DNA of 64,000 nt from Aspidapion aeneum. Taxonomy: Eukaryota; Arthropoda; Insecta; Coleoptera; Brentidae. Position 1 is the stretch's first letter; each line of letters begins with the position of its first letter. Shown piece after piece: positions 22,853-35,271 of this stretch. The position numbers and the translations under genes were made by a program. Location: NCBI GenBank assembly GCA_963576565.1, contig OY755039.1, positions 126,774,640 through 126,838,639 on the forward strand. Reading direction: 5' to 3'. Under the pieces are notes generated by a model, which ran no database searches, was not told the DNA's origin, and was given only the letters and a program-made list of their open reading frames with translations.

Positions 22853-23614
22853 CACATATTATGAAAAATTAAACTCGTCAATTTTTATAATGCATGGGAG
22901 CGGCTATCGACTGGGAGTGCCGGTTTAGATTTTTTTTAACATACATGGGTAAAAGAAAAAACAATTTATTTGCTTAGGTGTGTATTACATTAGAATGTGC
23001 CTGGTATATTTGAAGTTCTCTGGAAAAAAGGGGGGCGATTGCCGCCCTCGCCCCCTCCCTGGGAACACCGCTGTCTTTAATTAGAATTTTCTATTTAAAT
23101 AAAGGTACTGAATTTCAACAAAACCCCCTTTGACCTACTTCTGATAAACTCGCTATAGTCAATGTATATTAGGTATACAAACAAAGAGTTATAACAACAA
23201 TGTTGTACTTAGTCAGGATCCAAACCATAAAATGATAGTTTCAAAATACTATAGAAGTTAAAAAAATTAATTCCTAAACTTTAAAATCACGTTTCTTTTT
23301 AAATATTTAAATTGCCGAAAAAAGCACAGCCCAAAGCGCAAACAAACCATCCAAGACAGTAGGTGACGTCATCGGTATCATCCGAGTGCGCGAAAACTAG
23401 CGACTCTTATGAGATTGAACAGTCCTGTCTATTTATAGTTGTTGATACAAAACTTGTAGACCTTTCCATGACCTATAACTTTTACATTTAAGTTTTTTCG
23501 ATAGGTCTAGTTTCGCTGGAAATATTAAAAAACCATTATCTACCCTTATACCCGTTAGTTGCAGTATATTTCCCACCAGTTTTTGGTTTTTTGCCCTGGT
23601 TTATATGTGAGAAA
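22853..23614. other. Intron sequence, no recognised feature
   Basis: Includes a short GGGGGGCGATTGCCGCCCTC hairpin near 23030 and otherwise AT-rich sequence. No exon was found. Confidence 0.5.
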
Positions 23615-23841
23615 TACAGTAGTGGCAAAAAGTAGAGCAACTTTTTATTTTTTTTAATATTTGCTCAAAACTAACGGATTGATTTTAGTATTAAGAACAC
23701 ACAGACGTAATTTTATTTATAAAATAATTATTTTGTTATATTTTAAATAAAGGAAGATACAATTTTAGGTGGCAAAAAGTAGAGAAACTTTTTATACATT
23801 ATTTTATTTAGAAGAATGTTTAACATTTACAGTTAAACGGG

Positions 23842-24357
23842 TTAATACTTTGTAAAGTGTCCATTATTTTTAATCACCTCCCCACATTGCCTTGCCATTG
23901 ATTGGAGTAGTTTTGAAATTATTGCGGGATCCATATTTATCTAAGCTTCTTTTAAGGCGTTGAACAAATCTTCCTTTTTACTGTAGGTTTTGCCTCTAAT
24001 TTTTCTGTCTAATATTTCCCACAGATTTTCTATAGGGTTTAGATCAGGAGATTGGCTTGGCCATTCCATAACATTAATTATTTCTTGCCTAAATCATTAC
24101 TTAACAAATTTAGAACAATGTTTTGGGTCGTTATCTTGCTGAAAAATGTGCCTTAATAGCATTACCTCGTCAGCATAAGGAATCATTTGGTTCTCTAGGA
24201 TGTCCTTGTATTGAAATCTATCCATAATGTCATCTATTTGATGAAGGAGGCCCATGCCATAGCCAGAAAAGCAGCCCCACACCATAACAGACCCTTCTCC
24301 ATGTTAAACTGTTGGACGAGTATATTTTGGATTTAGTCGCTGGTTAACAGGACGTCG
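23842..24357 (-). pseudogene. Tc1-like transposase, C-terminal part
   Basis: Continues from 26342 across the mariner-type insertion. It contains RPVNQRLNPKYTRPTV, GSVMVWGCFSGYG and HIFQQDNDPKHCS (second catalytic Asp), then after a stop [18 protein letters not shown] (catalytic Glu), ending near 23842. The order [23 protein letters not shown] is diagnostic of Tc1-family DD34E transposases. In-frame stops after FVK, near 24094, and at 23941-23943 show that it is dead. Confidence 0.85.
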
Positions 24358-24772
24358 TACAGGGTGTCCCAAATTGGGCACTTTTAGGGGGTTTAAGGTA
24401 TTTCTAGGGGAGACAGAGAAAAACTGACCACGCATTGCGAGGCTCAAATTTCAAGAGAAGACTTATAGTGAAAACCGCATTTTGAAATATCGTCTCGTCT
24501 TTGAGCTACGGGGGCTTTTTGAAAAGTCTGCATTTTGGAAGGGGGTCTATAACTTCGTTATTAGTAGAAATTTTGATTTAGAGTAAATTGCAATTTTATA
24601 GACGTTGTCACGAGGAATTCACCCACCAAATTAAATTTTAACTGTCACTTTTAGTTTTTGAGATATGACATAAAGTTGCATTTTTTCTTATGGAATGGCC
24701 TATATTTTAATTAATTTTCGAATTCGTCATTGAATTGAATTCTTTTCAAAATGATGTACCATATGTCATAAA

Positions 24773-25027
24773 TCAAAAAGAATCGAAAAATAGGTGAACC
24801 CTATTTTTCATTCTACGAGTGAACGACAGCGAACCAAGGAAACTAAGTCCTTGGCGGGACGAAAACGTCCACTGGTCTATAAGGTAGAAAGACTTATCGT
24901 CACAGTTCAACCAGACCATGCTATCACCGTCTCCACGGTATCGGTTCCGGAACCGAAAAGAATGAGTTAAGCAAGTATAAAAGGCAACTTCATAGGGGTA
25001 TAGTCAACCACGGACACCGGTGTTTCG
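24773..25027 (+). repeat. Fragment of the foldback element
   Basis: From AAATCAAAAAGAATCG to GGACACCGGTGTTTCGGG this is a close copy of one arm of the palindrome at 19806-20341. It lies between the left TIR and the transposase remnant and probably replaced the transposase start. Confidence 0.8.
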
Positions 25028-25057
25028 GGTAAGTTAGAACAAAATAATTCGCGATCA

Positions 25058-25492
25058 TTGAGACAATTAGAAGCTGCCACAGGCATACCGAGAACTTCAA
25101 TCCACCGAACAGTTAAACGGAATAATTATAAGCCTTATCGCACAAGAAAGGTTCATAAGCTTTATGACCAGGACTACCAGCCTAGAATGAACTTTTCTAA
25201 TTGGTTTATTGACAAATTCGAGGAAGATTTTAACTTTCCCATTGATGTGATGTTTACAGATGAGGCTGTGGTTGAGCCATATATCGAAAACTTGCCGCTA
25301 GTAGAGAATATGCAGTGCTACTTCCAACAAGATGGCGCACTACCGCATACGGCTGGAATTATTACCAATTATTTGAATAATAACTTTCACAACCAGTGGA
25401 TTGGATTAAGAGGCCCAATACCATGGCCAGCAAGGTCTCCAGACATCACCTTGTGTGATTTCTATTTATGGGGAAGAATCACAGACGTTTAG
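25058..25492 (+). pseudogene. Mariner/IS630-type transposase, internally deleted
   Basis: 144 codons. The start is a helix-turn-helix remnant (TGIPRTSIHRTVKRNNYKPY), then MFTDEAVV with the first catalytic Asp, then CYFQQDGALPHTAG with the second, then WPARSPDITLCDFYLWG, whose Asp occupies the third catalytic position (a DDxD pattern). Relatives have several dozen more residues between FTDEA and the FQQDGA motif, so an internal deletion has removed part of the catalytic core. The N-terminus was replaced by foldback sequence. It cannot be functional as read. Confidence 0.75.
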
Positions 25493-26341
25493 ACATCCTG
25501 CTGAAGATCGTCAAGATTTGGAAAATAATCTTCTTAATTCGTTCGAATCCATTCAAAATTTTGAATTAATTAGTGCGGCTAGATCTACTAAAAAGTAGTG
25601 CCGCCTGTGCTTGTCGCAAAACGGGCGCCATTTTGAATATATGTTGTAAAATAATATGAATATGATATATAAATTAGTATTTATCCATTTTACTATAGTT
25701 ATATAGTAGGTTGGTTTTATTTAATTTCTATTGAGTCTGTAATTTTTGTTTCTTTTTATAACTGGGGTTTGAGGGCCGTCACCTGAATTATAATTTTTCC
25801 ACCAGGCTTACTATAATTTTGACTGTGTAAAATAATAAAAATACAGGAGTGCCTTCACCTGCCTCAGCAGGAAATCAAAGCGCACTAGAAATAAGTAAAA
25901 AAGCTGAATATCTCCTAAACCGCTCAATCAAACTATGACATATGATACATCATTTTGAAAAGAATTCAATGACGAATTCGAAAATTAATTAAAATATAGG
26001 CCATTTCATAAGAAAAAATGCAACTTTATGTCATATCTCAAAAACTAAAAGTGACAGTTAAAATTTAATTTGGTGGGTGAATTCCTCGTGACAAAATCTA
26101 TAAAATTGCAATTTAGTCTAAATCAAAATATCCACTAATAACGAAGTTATAGATCCCTTTCCAAAATGCAGACTTTTCAAAAAGCCCCCGTAGCTCAAAG
26201 ACAAGACGACATTTCAAAATGCCGTTTTCACTACAAGTCTTCTTTTGAAATTTGAGCCTCGCAATGCGTGGTCAGTTTTTCTCTGTCTCCCCTAGAAGTA
26301 CCTTAAACCCCCTAAAAGTGCCCAATTTGGGACACCCTGTA

Positions 26342-26825
26342 CATATGCCATTCCATCACTTTGAAATAGGTTAAATTTAGATTTATCGTAAAATATTACC
26401 TTTTTCCAATTATCAATAGTCCAATGGAAATGACTTCTAGCAAAATTAGGACGGGACCTTCTGTTTTTCGAAGATAACAAGGGTTTTTGGCTGGTCTGGC
26501 AGGAAGTCCGCCTTCACTAAGTCTATTCCTGAGTGTCCTTGAACACACTTGAACTCCCAGCTCTTGATTAATACGGTGCTTAATTTTATTAGACCCCAAA
26601 AAATGTTCAGCTTGACAAATTTTTTACATTCGTTTATCTTGAAATTTGTTGGTTTTTATCGGTCGTCCTGATTTCTTTTTTTGTGTTAACGTGTGCAAAG
26701 TTTAGATATTGCTTTACAATCCGAGAAACAATAGATTTATTTAAATTAAATCTTTTTGTCAAATTAATTTGCTTTTCACCACTTTTAAATAACTCGATGA
26801 TTCTAGTTTTTAAATCAACCGACAA
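26342..26825 (-). pseudogene. Tc1-like transposase, N-terminal and middle part
   Basis: Reads LSVDLKTRIIELFKSGEKQ and LTKRFNLNKSIVSRIVKQY (paired-type helix-turn-helix). Frame changes follow, then GSNKIKHRINQELGVQVCSR and KKVIFYDKSKFNLFQSDG with the first catalytic Asp. At least one frameshift between 26480 and 26640 breaks it. The start codon is not here; it lies at 56072, beyond the 29-kb insertion. Confidence 0.85.
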
Positions 26826-26833
26826 ATATTTTC
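26822..26833 (+). repeat. 12-bp target duplication, left copy (right copy 56051-56062)
   Basis: ACAAATATTTTC occurs on both sides of the MITE plus Gypsy insertion. In the Tc1 transposase only one copy is needed for the reading. Confidence 0.8.
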
Positions 26834-27092
26834 ACAAAAAAGTTTCACGGGGAAGACCTCAGAGGTAAAGGTAGCTCGGGGACGGACGGAAGAGAGATAT
26901 AATCTGCTCCCAGAAAACAGCCTGAGCCCTGGATTTTTTAAATTTGAAGGAAGTTCACGAGGTAAAAAGTTTTTACAAAAAAGTTTCACGGGCAAGACCT
27001 CAGAGGTAAAGGTAGCTCGGGGACGCGTTTCTGCCTCATTAGGCTTCATTCAGCCCGAGCATAACCATAAAATGGAAGGAGAGGAAATGATG

Positions 27093-30048
27093 ATTATGTA
27101 ACTTGTAATTTTTACGTTTAAGGCAACGTTACATATTTGTTTATTTAGGTAAATAATCAAGGCTCTTCGACTCGTCTTTCTGTACACAAATTAAGGGTAT
27201 TTTATAGAGCTAGGTTTGGAGGTTATATAGTGTCCAAAAAGTTACCTTATAAAGGAGACATTCCATCGAATTACTGTGGACACTACGCACACCGTATTAT
27301 CTGGACATCGTAATTGGAATTTAGGATCACAGGTTTCGGAAAAATCACATTAAAACTCTTGATTGTTTTGTTTATCTGGGGAATTTCGTGAGTTCCTTTG
27401 ACGTTCATGAAAATAAACAGCTGTTCTGCTGGGGAATGGCGGCGTTGCCGCATCACAAATGGTTTCAGTAACAGGAAGGAAACATTTAGGTGAACATTCC
27501 ATTCGCTTATGTTTATTTTGGAGGATATTGGCCCACTTTGATATCTTTATTAATTTGATAAGGAGAAGATAAAATAAATGCGAGTTGTGTACTTTTGTAA
27601 ATGGGAGATAAACGAGGAATAAAAACCGGGACTAGAAGAATAAACAAAATCGTATTTTTATATTATATAGGTTTGTATATAATCATAGTTATATAAAGTT
27701 AATAACTAGCTCAGTTAGTCGGATTGAAGGGTTTGTAGGGCTAGCTAGTGGGGAGCAAACTTAACATCTGAACACTCTTGTGCCGAGTTTAAGCAGCAGT
27801 GTGTATTTTTAGGTTCAGGTTCAGAAACAACTTTATTAATGTAGAAATGTTTTACAAAAATGGCGTCAAACCATATGAATCTTAGAGAAAACATTTATAA
27901 AGAGCAAAGGAAACTTTTGACTAAGACTGTAACTAAAATACAACTAAATTCTACACTCAGTATAGCTTTACTCATATGGGAATTGGTTGAGTGTTCGAAT
28001 ATTCCTGGGTTTGATGCAAGCTCTGATCTCCAGTAAGTGATTTTACAGTTGATGGTTTCAATGCTGAGCTTCTTATAGTCCGTCTGGTTGTTTTCCTCCT
28101 ACTTGCTATGTCGGCAGGGGTCCGGTAGGCAAATGTTCGGTCTATGTATGGAGGGTGTCTCGACGTCCTTGTTATAAAAATTCCAACCGTGGAAATAGAT
28201 CCGACAACACCTCAGTGTGCGCTTTACGTATTTCCTATCCCCTTGGTCGGTGCTGCCCCCTATATACCGGTATGGAAATATTGGTGTATTTCCTCATTGG
28301 TTAGTTTGAAAACCGCGGGTCTTTTCCTCCAGTGTTGCAAACAGGATTTAGTGATTTTTTTGGCGAGAAAGTTTTTTATAAATAGGTTTGCATCCTTATT
28401 TGAATTTAACCGGAAAAATTAGGTTGGTACTGTGTGTTTTACTGTCCCCACCACATTTACAAAGCGGTTTCCGGCCAATTCATTTTTTGTGTTCTCGACA
28501 AAGTGCCTGGTCTCTTTCCTAACGAATTTTGGCTGGGTCGGCAACAGGTCTCTGGGATCGCCATTGTTTTTGGTTAGTGGCACTGCAGAAACCGCAGGTT
28601 CTGTCCCAGAGACTGTGAAGAGTGAGTCCGTCGTGTTTAGGCGAAATCTAGAGTGACGCTCACACCCTTTTGAGAGGGATTTAAGTCGGCCTACGCCATT
28701 TGTACGGGAAATAAGAGCGCCCTGTCCATTCCATCGACAGTTGTGCTGGACGCTGGTGTGAAGCCGGGTGTAGCCTTGTAACCCTGGGAAAGGGTTTTAC
28801 GCTCGGGCAAGTATCCATCAACACTTGAGACCATGTGCTGCCCTAGCGTGATGTGCTAAGCGGCAGTAGGGGAGGCGCGAACAAACCAGGACCGGAGTAG
28901 CAGGAGAACACCATGTTTTAGAGGAATGTCGGAGTACACCAGGTTTACACAATAAAACACATTTTTATTTAATCACAAGATTAGCAAAGGACCAAGGTAG
29001 GAGCAAGTAGACATTTAGTTATAATCTTTTCATATAAATTTTCAATATAATTTAGACATAATCTTTCCATATAAATTTTCAATATAATTTTAACACTTCT
29101 TGTGAACGCAAGATAAAGGTATGACGTCATGACCACCATTTTGCGGCATAACTATTTTTATTGTACAATTGAAAAAGCCCTGCTAGTTTGTTCCAACTTG
29201 GATTCATCCTTATTATGTCTTTACCTATGATAATTTCTATTTTACCCCTAGATTTCAATTTGAATTATACAAGATGAACTAAATCTTTGTGTTATTTGTA
29301 CAACCCAATGAACCAACTTTGCAGCGACAAAAGAGAGATGAGGTTATATTTTTTTAGCGGTTTCCTTACATTGTTTTGCCTCATGGGGTAGATCTCGGAC
29401 TGGGTTGCTGTCTGTCTCATTCTACCTAGCGTAGAATGATGACAGCAGATATTTGGTCCAGATCTCCCCTATGACGGAATAATTTTGGAAGTATATATAT
29501 ATTTTTTTTAACAATCATTTATATAACTGAGTCTCACACTACTGAGTCAGATGTAGGTACACTGTGACCTGCTGGATATGTGCATCTACCTATAAAGTAC
29601 TTTCTATTTGTGTCATTTTGATTCATTTAAAAATCTTTTAGAATTTTATCTGTTTATTAGTCATTTTTTTTTGGTTATTCTTAATTACATAAATACTCTG
29701 GAAGCCTCGGAAGTAAGTAGAGTTTCATTGTTTGGCTACAACGTTTGGGTTGAACTGTATTTTATTTAAGATCTTCTTTGTAAAACATTGGTATTAAACA
29801 CTGTGGCGCACTTAAAATTTTCTTTATTTCTGAACCCCCCTTCTCCACTGTATAAAAGTTACCGGGCATATCAATGTTTTACCTAGCTGGAAAATACAGT
29901 TCTGCTTCCAGATATTTGTTTAATTATTCAGGGGTTTTGTTGTGTCACAAGTTGGCAAATTGTTATTATTCTAATTACAGTGTCACAAAATGGCGGCAAC
30001 GTCTTTAAGCTGCCACAAATGTCACCCAACGCATTTTAATAGGCCACA
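27093..30048 (+). repeat. 5' LTR of the Gypsy element
   Basis: Starts ATTATGTAAC and ends TTTTAATAGGCCACA. It matches the 3' LTR over its whole length with roughly 25-30 small differences, about 1 percent by eye. Two short open frames (28144-28422 and 28432-28656) occur in both LTRs but match no known protein. An AATAAA lies near 28952. Confidence 0.88.
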
Positions 30049-30051
30049 AAT

Positions 30052-30067
30052 TGGCGCCCAACGTGAG
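30052..30067 (+). other. Primer binding site, tRNA-Lys type
   Basis: TGGCGCCCAACGTGAG lies 3 nt after the 5' LTR. Fourteen bases (TGGCGCCCAACGTG) match the complement of the 3' end of animal tRNA-Lys(CUU), CCA included. Confidence 0.8.
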
Positions 30068-33000
30068 TTTTGGCTAGTTTTTTAACATCTGATGTAATTT
30101 TTTTGTTTTTTTTTTTAATTTGGAAAAAAAAAAGAAAAAAATTATTTTTAATTTAAAACAAAAAAAAATTTTTTTTGGGAAAAATTTTTTTTGTGGTACA
30201 GCCAAAGCCAGGTTAAAGGCTTTCAGTGTTTTTGACACCCAATCATTTTTTTAATAAAAAACAAGATTATTGGTTTTCGGAAATAACACTTTTTAAATAT
30301 TTTTTGGTAATATTTGAGCCTTGATTTGGAATTCGTTTTGTTGTTTTAGTGATTCTCATAGTTTTTTGTTAGCTTATCTTCACAAGTTTTTCTTGGAAAA
30401 TAAAATATTCATTTTTATGTATTAAGGAAGAATAAGTGGATAAAAAGCATGGGAGTTTTTATTCAGCAGCGTCCAAATCATGTTCTTAATTCTTTAAAGT
30501 TTTTGTAGGAAAAACACGTTTAATTTTTTTAAAGAAAAATAAACACAGTAATGTAAATTTACCTCATTTTTGTTGATTTATAGGTGGATGGACCTCCAGA
30601 CATGGTCTTTTTATGTTTTAAATATATGACATAGGTACTGTGTTTTTTTCTAACAATTTTTTCTACAGGTTCATTTATTTGTATTTTATTATTTCCTGCT
30701 TGTGATAAGATAGAAATTGTTTCACAGATTATTTTTTAGTGCAGTCAATTTATTTAGGTCAACAAGTTATTTTTTTGGTGATTCTACTTTTTTGTGGTAT
30801 ATCACCACTGGGAAATTGGAATATTTTTACAGGGTTTCACACAAATTTTTCTTGGCTAGGTTGTTTTAAAGTAAATATAGCTTAACAGCTAGTAGATTTG
30901 TTTAGTTGAAAGAATTAATTAGTAATGAAAGAAAAGGAAAATGAGTTTATTTTGCTTTGTCATTTTCTTTTCTTGTTTTTTGGTGGTAACTGTTGATGAC
31001 AACTAAGATCTTACGTCACTCAGTTACATCGGGTCAGAGGAGGGTACTACTACTACTTATAGTTAGCTCGGAAGTTTAGGGAACACAAGGCTAAAATTCC
31101 TAGAGCAACATATTGGCTGAACATCAACGCCAGAGGTCCAGTTGGCATTTTTTTTTGGGGTATTTTTTTGAAAGACAGTTTTTAGGTCTTTGGTTTAGTT
31201 GTCTAGTTGTGTTTCGTGACTGGTAAATTTTTTTTTGGTAAGAAATACGGCGTTGGGCTTTGGAGTGCATTTTTTAAAAAAATGACCTACGGGTATTTCT
31301 ATTGATTAAAGTTTTTCTGGTTCACAATTAATTTTTCTGTATTTTTTTCTGCGTTCAGGTCATAGCTTGGTCATGGCCAATGGAGGGCAAACATTTATGT
31401 TTGAGCCTTGAGAAGTTTTGCCTGCTCCGGATTGAATACAGAGAAGATGAATTTGAAGCCCAACTAGATATAATACCACAAAAGAAATGTTTAACTGAGA
31501 CAGATATAGATATAAGTTTTTTGATTTTTTTTAGTTCACTTGTAAAATTCAGTAATTTTTTTAAGTAATGTCATTGTGAGGCCGTAAAATTGGTCAGTGA
31601 ATTTAAGAGAGACTTTCAACTAAATATAAATGCTAGGCGGTGGTAATTGGTAAAAATATTTCAAAATTTTACTTCTTTTTAAATAATTTAATCTTTCTTA
31701 AAAAGATTATTTTTTTTCTGTAAACATAACTTCTCGAATTCTTGTTTTGGTCAAAACGGTTTGTATAGTGTTAAAGGGTGACCAGACAGGTTATATTTTA
31801 TTTAGGGGACCAAACGGGAACTTCTTGAGTTACAAAAGGGGAACTTTTTTTTGTCTTAGTTGATCAGGCAGGAATAAATAAATCTTTTTACTTCCGAATC
31901 ATAATTTTAAATAACAAGATTTATTGGTTAGGTGTTTGGGTCTTATAGTAAAAAACGTTTTATTTTTGAGGATACTGGTATGATATGGAATTATTTTTAT
32001 TTCATGCCAAATGTTGTTTGACGGCAGATATGCTAGTCTTCAGTTTTTTGATAGTTTGTATTTCAGGACAGTGGTGTGTACTTAAGGGGGCCTGTCATCT
32101 GCGCCCATTGTAAAGCAACTTCCAACTTACCTGCTTAGCTTTTTCACTTAATCTTCGTTTTGTTGCTTCTGAAATTAAAGCGTTATGTTGGATAACGATG
32201 GATGGTGTTAGACTGAGAAAGTACCTAGGTATTTAGGGAGGATGAAAACTTGGAAGTTGTAGACAATTGGGAAATAATTTTTTTTATTTCATTTTTTTTT
32301 AATTTTAAAATAATTTCATACTGGTGATCTCAAATAATGAAGCAAGTTTTTAAATTACAATACACTGTTGTGGAATAAATGGGAAAGTGTTCAGGTTAAA
32401 TAATAAATTTAAGATCATTGATTTCTAAAAAAAGATTTCAACCTAAAAATAAATTTAAAAACAGTAGGTTTTCTTTGATGCGACTAAACATTGATGAGGG
32501 CATCTATTTTTTTTTAATCTGATAGTTGTACAGGGTGTAAAGGAGCTAGCTACCTTTTATATTGCAATAATTAGGGTTTTATTTCTCTCGCGAGCTGGAA
32601 GTGGAATAAATGTTTGGTTCGGAGTGTAAAAACCGTTGAACGAGGGCTTCCTACTAATCTTTTTAGGATTTCGCAACTTCGGTTTTCGCTAAATTAAAAT
32701 ACATCCAAATTTGGCCTACAGGCTGAATCTTCCAGGACATTGCAGATTTGCGAAGAAAGACAAATTTTGTGATCTGTTTAATTATGATAGGAATTAAAAT
32801 AGTAACATGCACATGAGGGAACTAGATATATTTAGGTTAAAAATTCGTAAGAACACTGATATGAACAATTTTCCATAATAGTGTCCTATTTTCACAGGGT
32901 GCTTCAAAATATCTTCACCTTTTCTTTGAAATAAGGTATGGTTTCGCCTGTGGGCGTTTGACCGTTTAAAAAAATATATAGGGTGCAGATGGGATTGGAA

Positions 33001-35271
33001 TGGAAATCAGAAGTTTTTGGGTTTATTGACATTATACTTAGGAAATAGGGGAAATGTCTAATAAAAGGTTTTTTGGGTTTAGGCCGAGTTTTGTTGAGAT
33101 AACAAAAGTTTAATTGGGGCCGGGAGTTTTATTATGCTCTTTTAAAATTAATGTAATAGTTTTTGGTTCTTGATTTTGTTTTCTGGTTTTTACGCAGGAT
33201 TACTCCCAACTGTTTCATTTCAAAATGTCATTTGTAAGTGATAGGGTCTAATTAGCCCTTGGACATTTGGTAATTTTTGCTTTGAATAATAGTTGTGGAA
33301 AGGGCCCAACTTAATTTTATATCTCGTGAACTCCAGGAATAAGGATCTGAGATTGGATTAAGCAGTAATTTTTTTTTATTGTATGTTGTGTGTATATAAA
33401 CTTGAGTAGGCAGATTTAGTTTTACAACGGTCTTATAGGTGAACCTTGAAATTGTTTTCATATTTGTTTTTTGAAAGTGCACACAAGATAATTCTTTACG
33501 GGGTGAGTGCAGAGTTTAAAACTTAGGTTCTATACATTATTATAGTGATACAGTAAATAAGTGCTAACGTTACTTATTCCCTTAAGTAATAATTTTGAAC
33601 AAATATACTAACATCGGTTGTTTTCGAACATAAATATATTTTTTTTCTTTTCCTAAACTGATTGGTTTTTTGCAATGACGATTTTTTTGTACTTTATGAT
33701 TCTTAAGGAAATTTAATTTTCAATATTTTTTTGTATAGTAAATTAATTTTTCTAGCTCATTCACTTTTCACATTCACACAGTTTTGGGAGAGGAAAGGAA
33801 ATCTACAACTGTTTTTTAAGGAAAAGAACAAAAACATGACATAACTCTATTAAGATTTTTCTAGTGCTAATTTTATTTTAATTCTTTTAAAATCGTTAAT
33901 AGGAGCTGCAACCCCACTTAAACATTTTTAATTTTTTTTTGAAAATATTTTTTTAAATATTTTTTAAATATTTTTTTTAAGGAAGGAAACTTGATTTTCT
34001 TGTTGGAAAATTTTCTTTTTGGTGCATAGTAGTACCTTGCCCTACAATGGTTTTACCAGTTTATTTAAATATTTTTTTTCTGAATTAAAATATAATATCA
34101 TTTCAAACACTCGCGTTTTAACAACCTATCATCATTTGTTTTAATTTTTTTTCTCCCTACTCCAAAGTACCATCAGGGTAGAGTAATATTTTGGAAATTT
34201 TAGTGAGCCAATTCATTTTTCTTATTATTGGGCTACTGTGGTCAACACCAAAATTTTATTTATTATTATTTTTAAAAAAAATTTTTTGGACACCTTCCGG
34301 TACGATCCTAGGGTCTTTTTGACCATGGGTTGATGCATCAATTTAGTTAAAATTTTGGGAATTTCATTTTAACGATTATTAGAGAGTTGCAGTCCTACCA
34401 AGTTATTTGTGTAAATTTTTTATTACCATCGGTAATTTTTTTAAATTTTTTTTTTTAATTACACACTACACCCTTACTAGTCTAATTCGACGCAATTTCA
34501 GCGAGCGGATTTTTTTTTAATTGAGCATATTTTACGATTTCTATCTAACATGAACATCTGTTCCGACGTTTATTGCGTTCACTTATATATTAAGGGATGA
34601 TTTTGCCTTAAGCAATGCAAGTTTCGTGTAGACTAGAGCAGGTTAAAGTGGGTTTTGATTTATTCTTTTTAGAAAAATCATTGTATACGGCGATTTGGGT
34701 TTTTTTTTTGAGGAGTTTATTAGTGGAGCCGTTCTGCAATAGCAGGAGTATACCCTAGCGTTAACTGTGTACAACAGCTTTGGGATTTTTGTTATAGGTA
34801 GTCTGTTGTACGTTCCATATAGGGATTAATTTACCTATTCGGTTGCTGAGGTAAACAAACATCACTTAACTTTAATCTTAATCCAGTTCAGCTAGGATAA
34901 GCGCAATTATTTTTTTTGGTTTTACTCACGCAGGAGTGGAACATAAGACCTGAACACTGCCAAAACTCTCGTCTCTCTTTTATTTTTTAACTTTTTTTAT
35001 GGCTACTTGTTAATTCTAATTTAGGATTTAAGTAGTTATTTCTCTCTGCAAGGTTGGACGTCATAGTTGGTTGTACAAATACTTAATATAAACTATGATT
35101 ACATTTTTAAATACAAATCAATTTTATTTTCTTACTGCTCCGGTGTTCTTCGGTTTCGTTCGCGTCTGCCCGTATTTAAGTTTTATATTTTCTACATTTG
35201 TGAGAAAATTTATAGTGATTTTCACTAGTGAATTTAAAGTGAACTTTGTGCTTGTTATTGCGTGGTCTAGT
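30068..35271 (+). other. Long non-coding leader of the Gypsy element
   Basis: About 5.2 kb between primer site and gag, T-rich on the + strand, with no frame over about 90 codons and no recognised domain. It resumes for 69 nt (47914-47982) after the nested element. It is far longer than the usual few hundred bases of a Gypsy leader. Confidence 0.7.

Larger units (their letters stand above)
24358..26341 (+). mobile_element. Mariner-type transposon with about 410-bp TIRs, inside Tc1 transposase
   Basis: Ends CAGGGTGTCCCAAATTGGGC and its inverse, with TA on both sides (24358-24359 and 26340-26341). The TIRs extend inward to about 24775 and 25925, roughly 410 bp, with a few differences. Removing the element and one TA restores continuous Tc1 transposase reading, which proves the insertion. 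It contains a transposase remnant (25058-25492) and a foldback fragment. Confidence 0.85.

Noticed and set aside
28144..28656. Two open frames present in both Gypsy LTRs (also 54004-54516)
   Set aside because: The LTRs are copies of each other, so presence in both is not independent evidence. No known domain.
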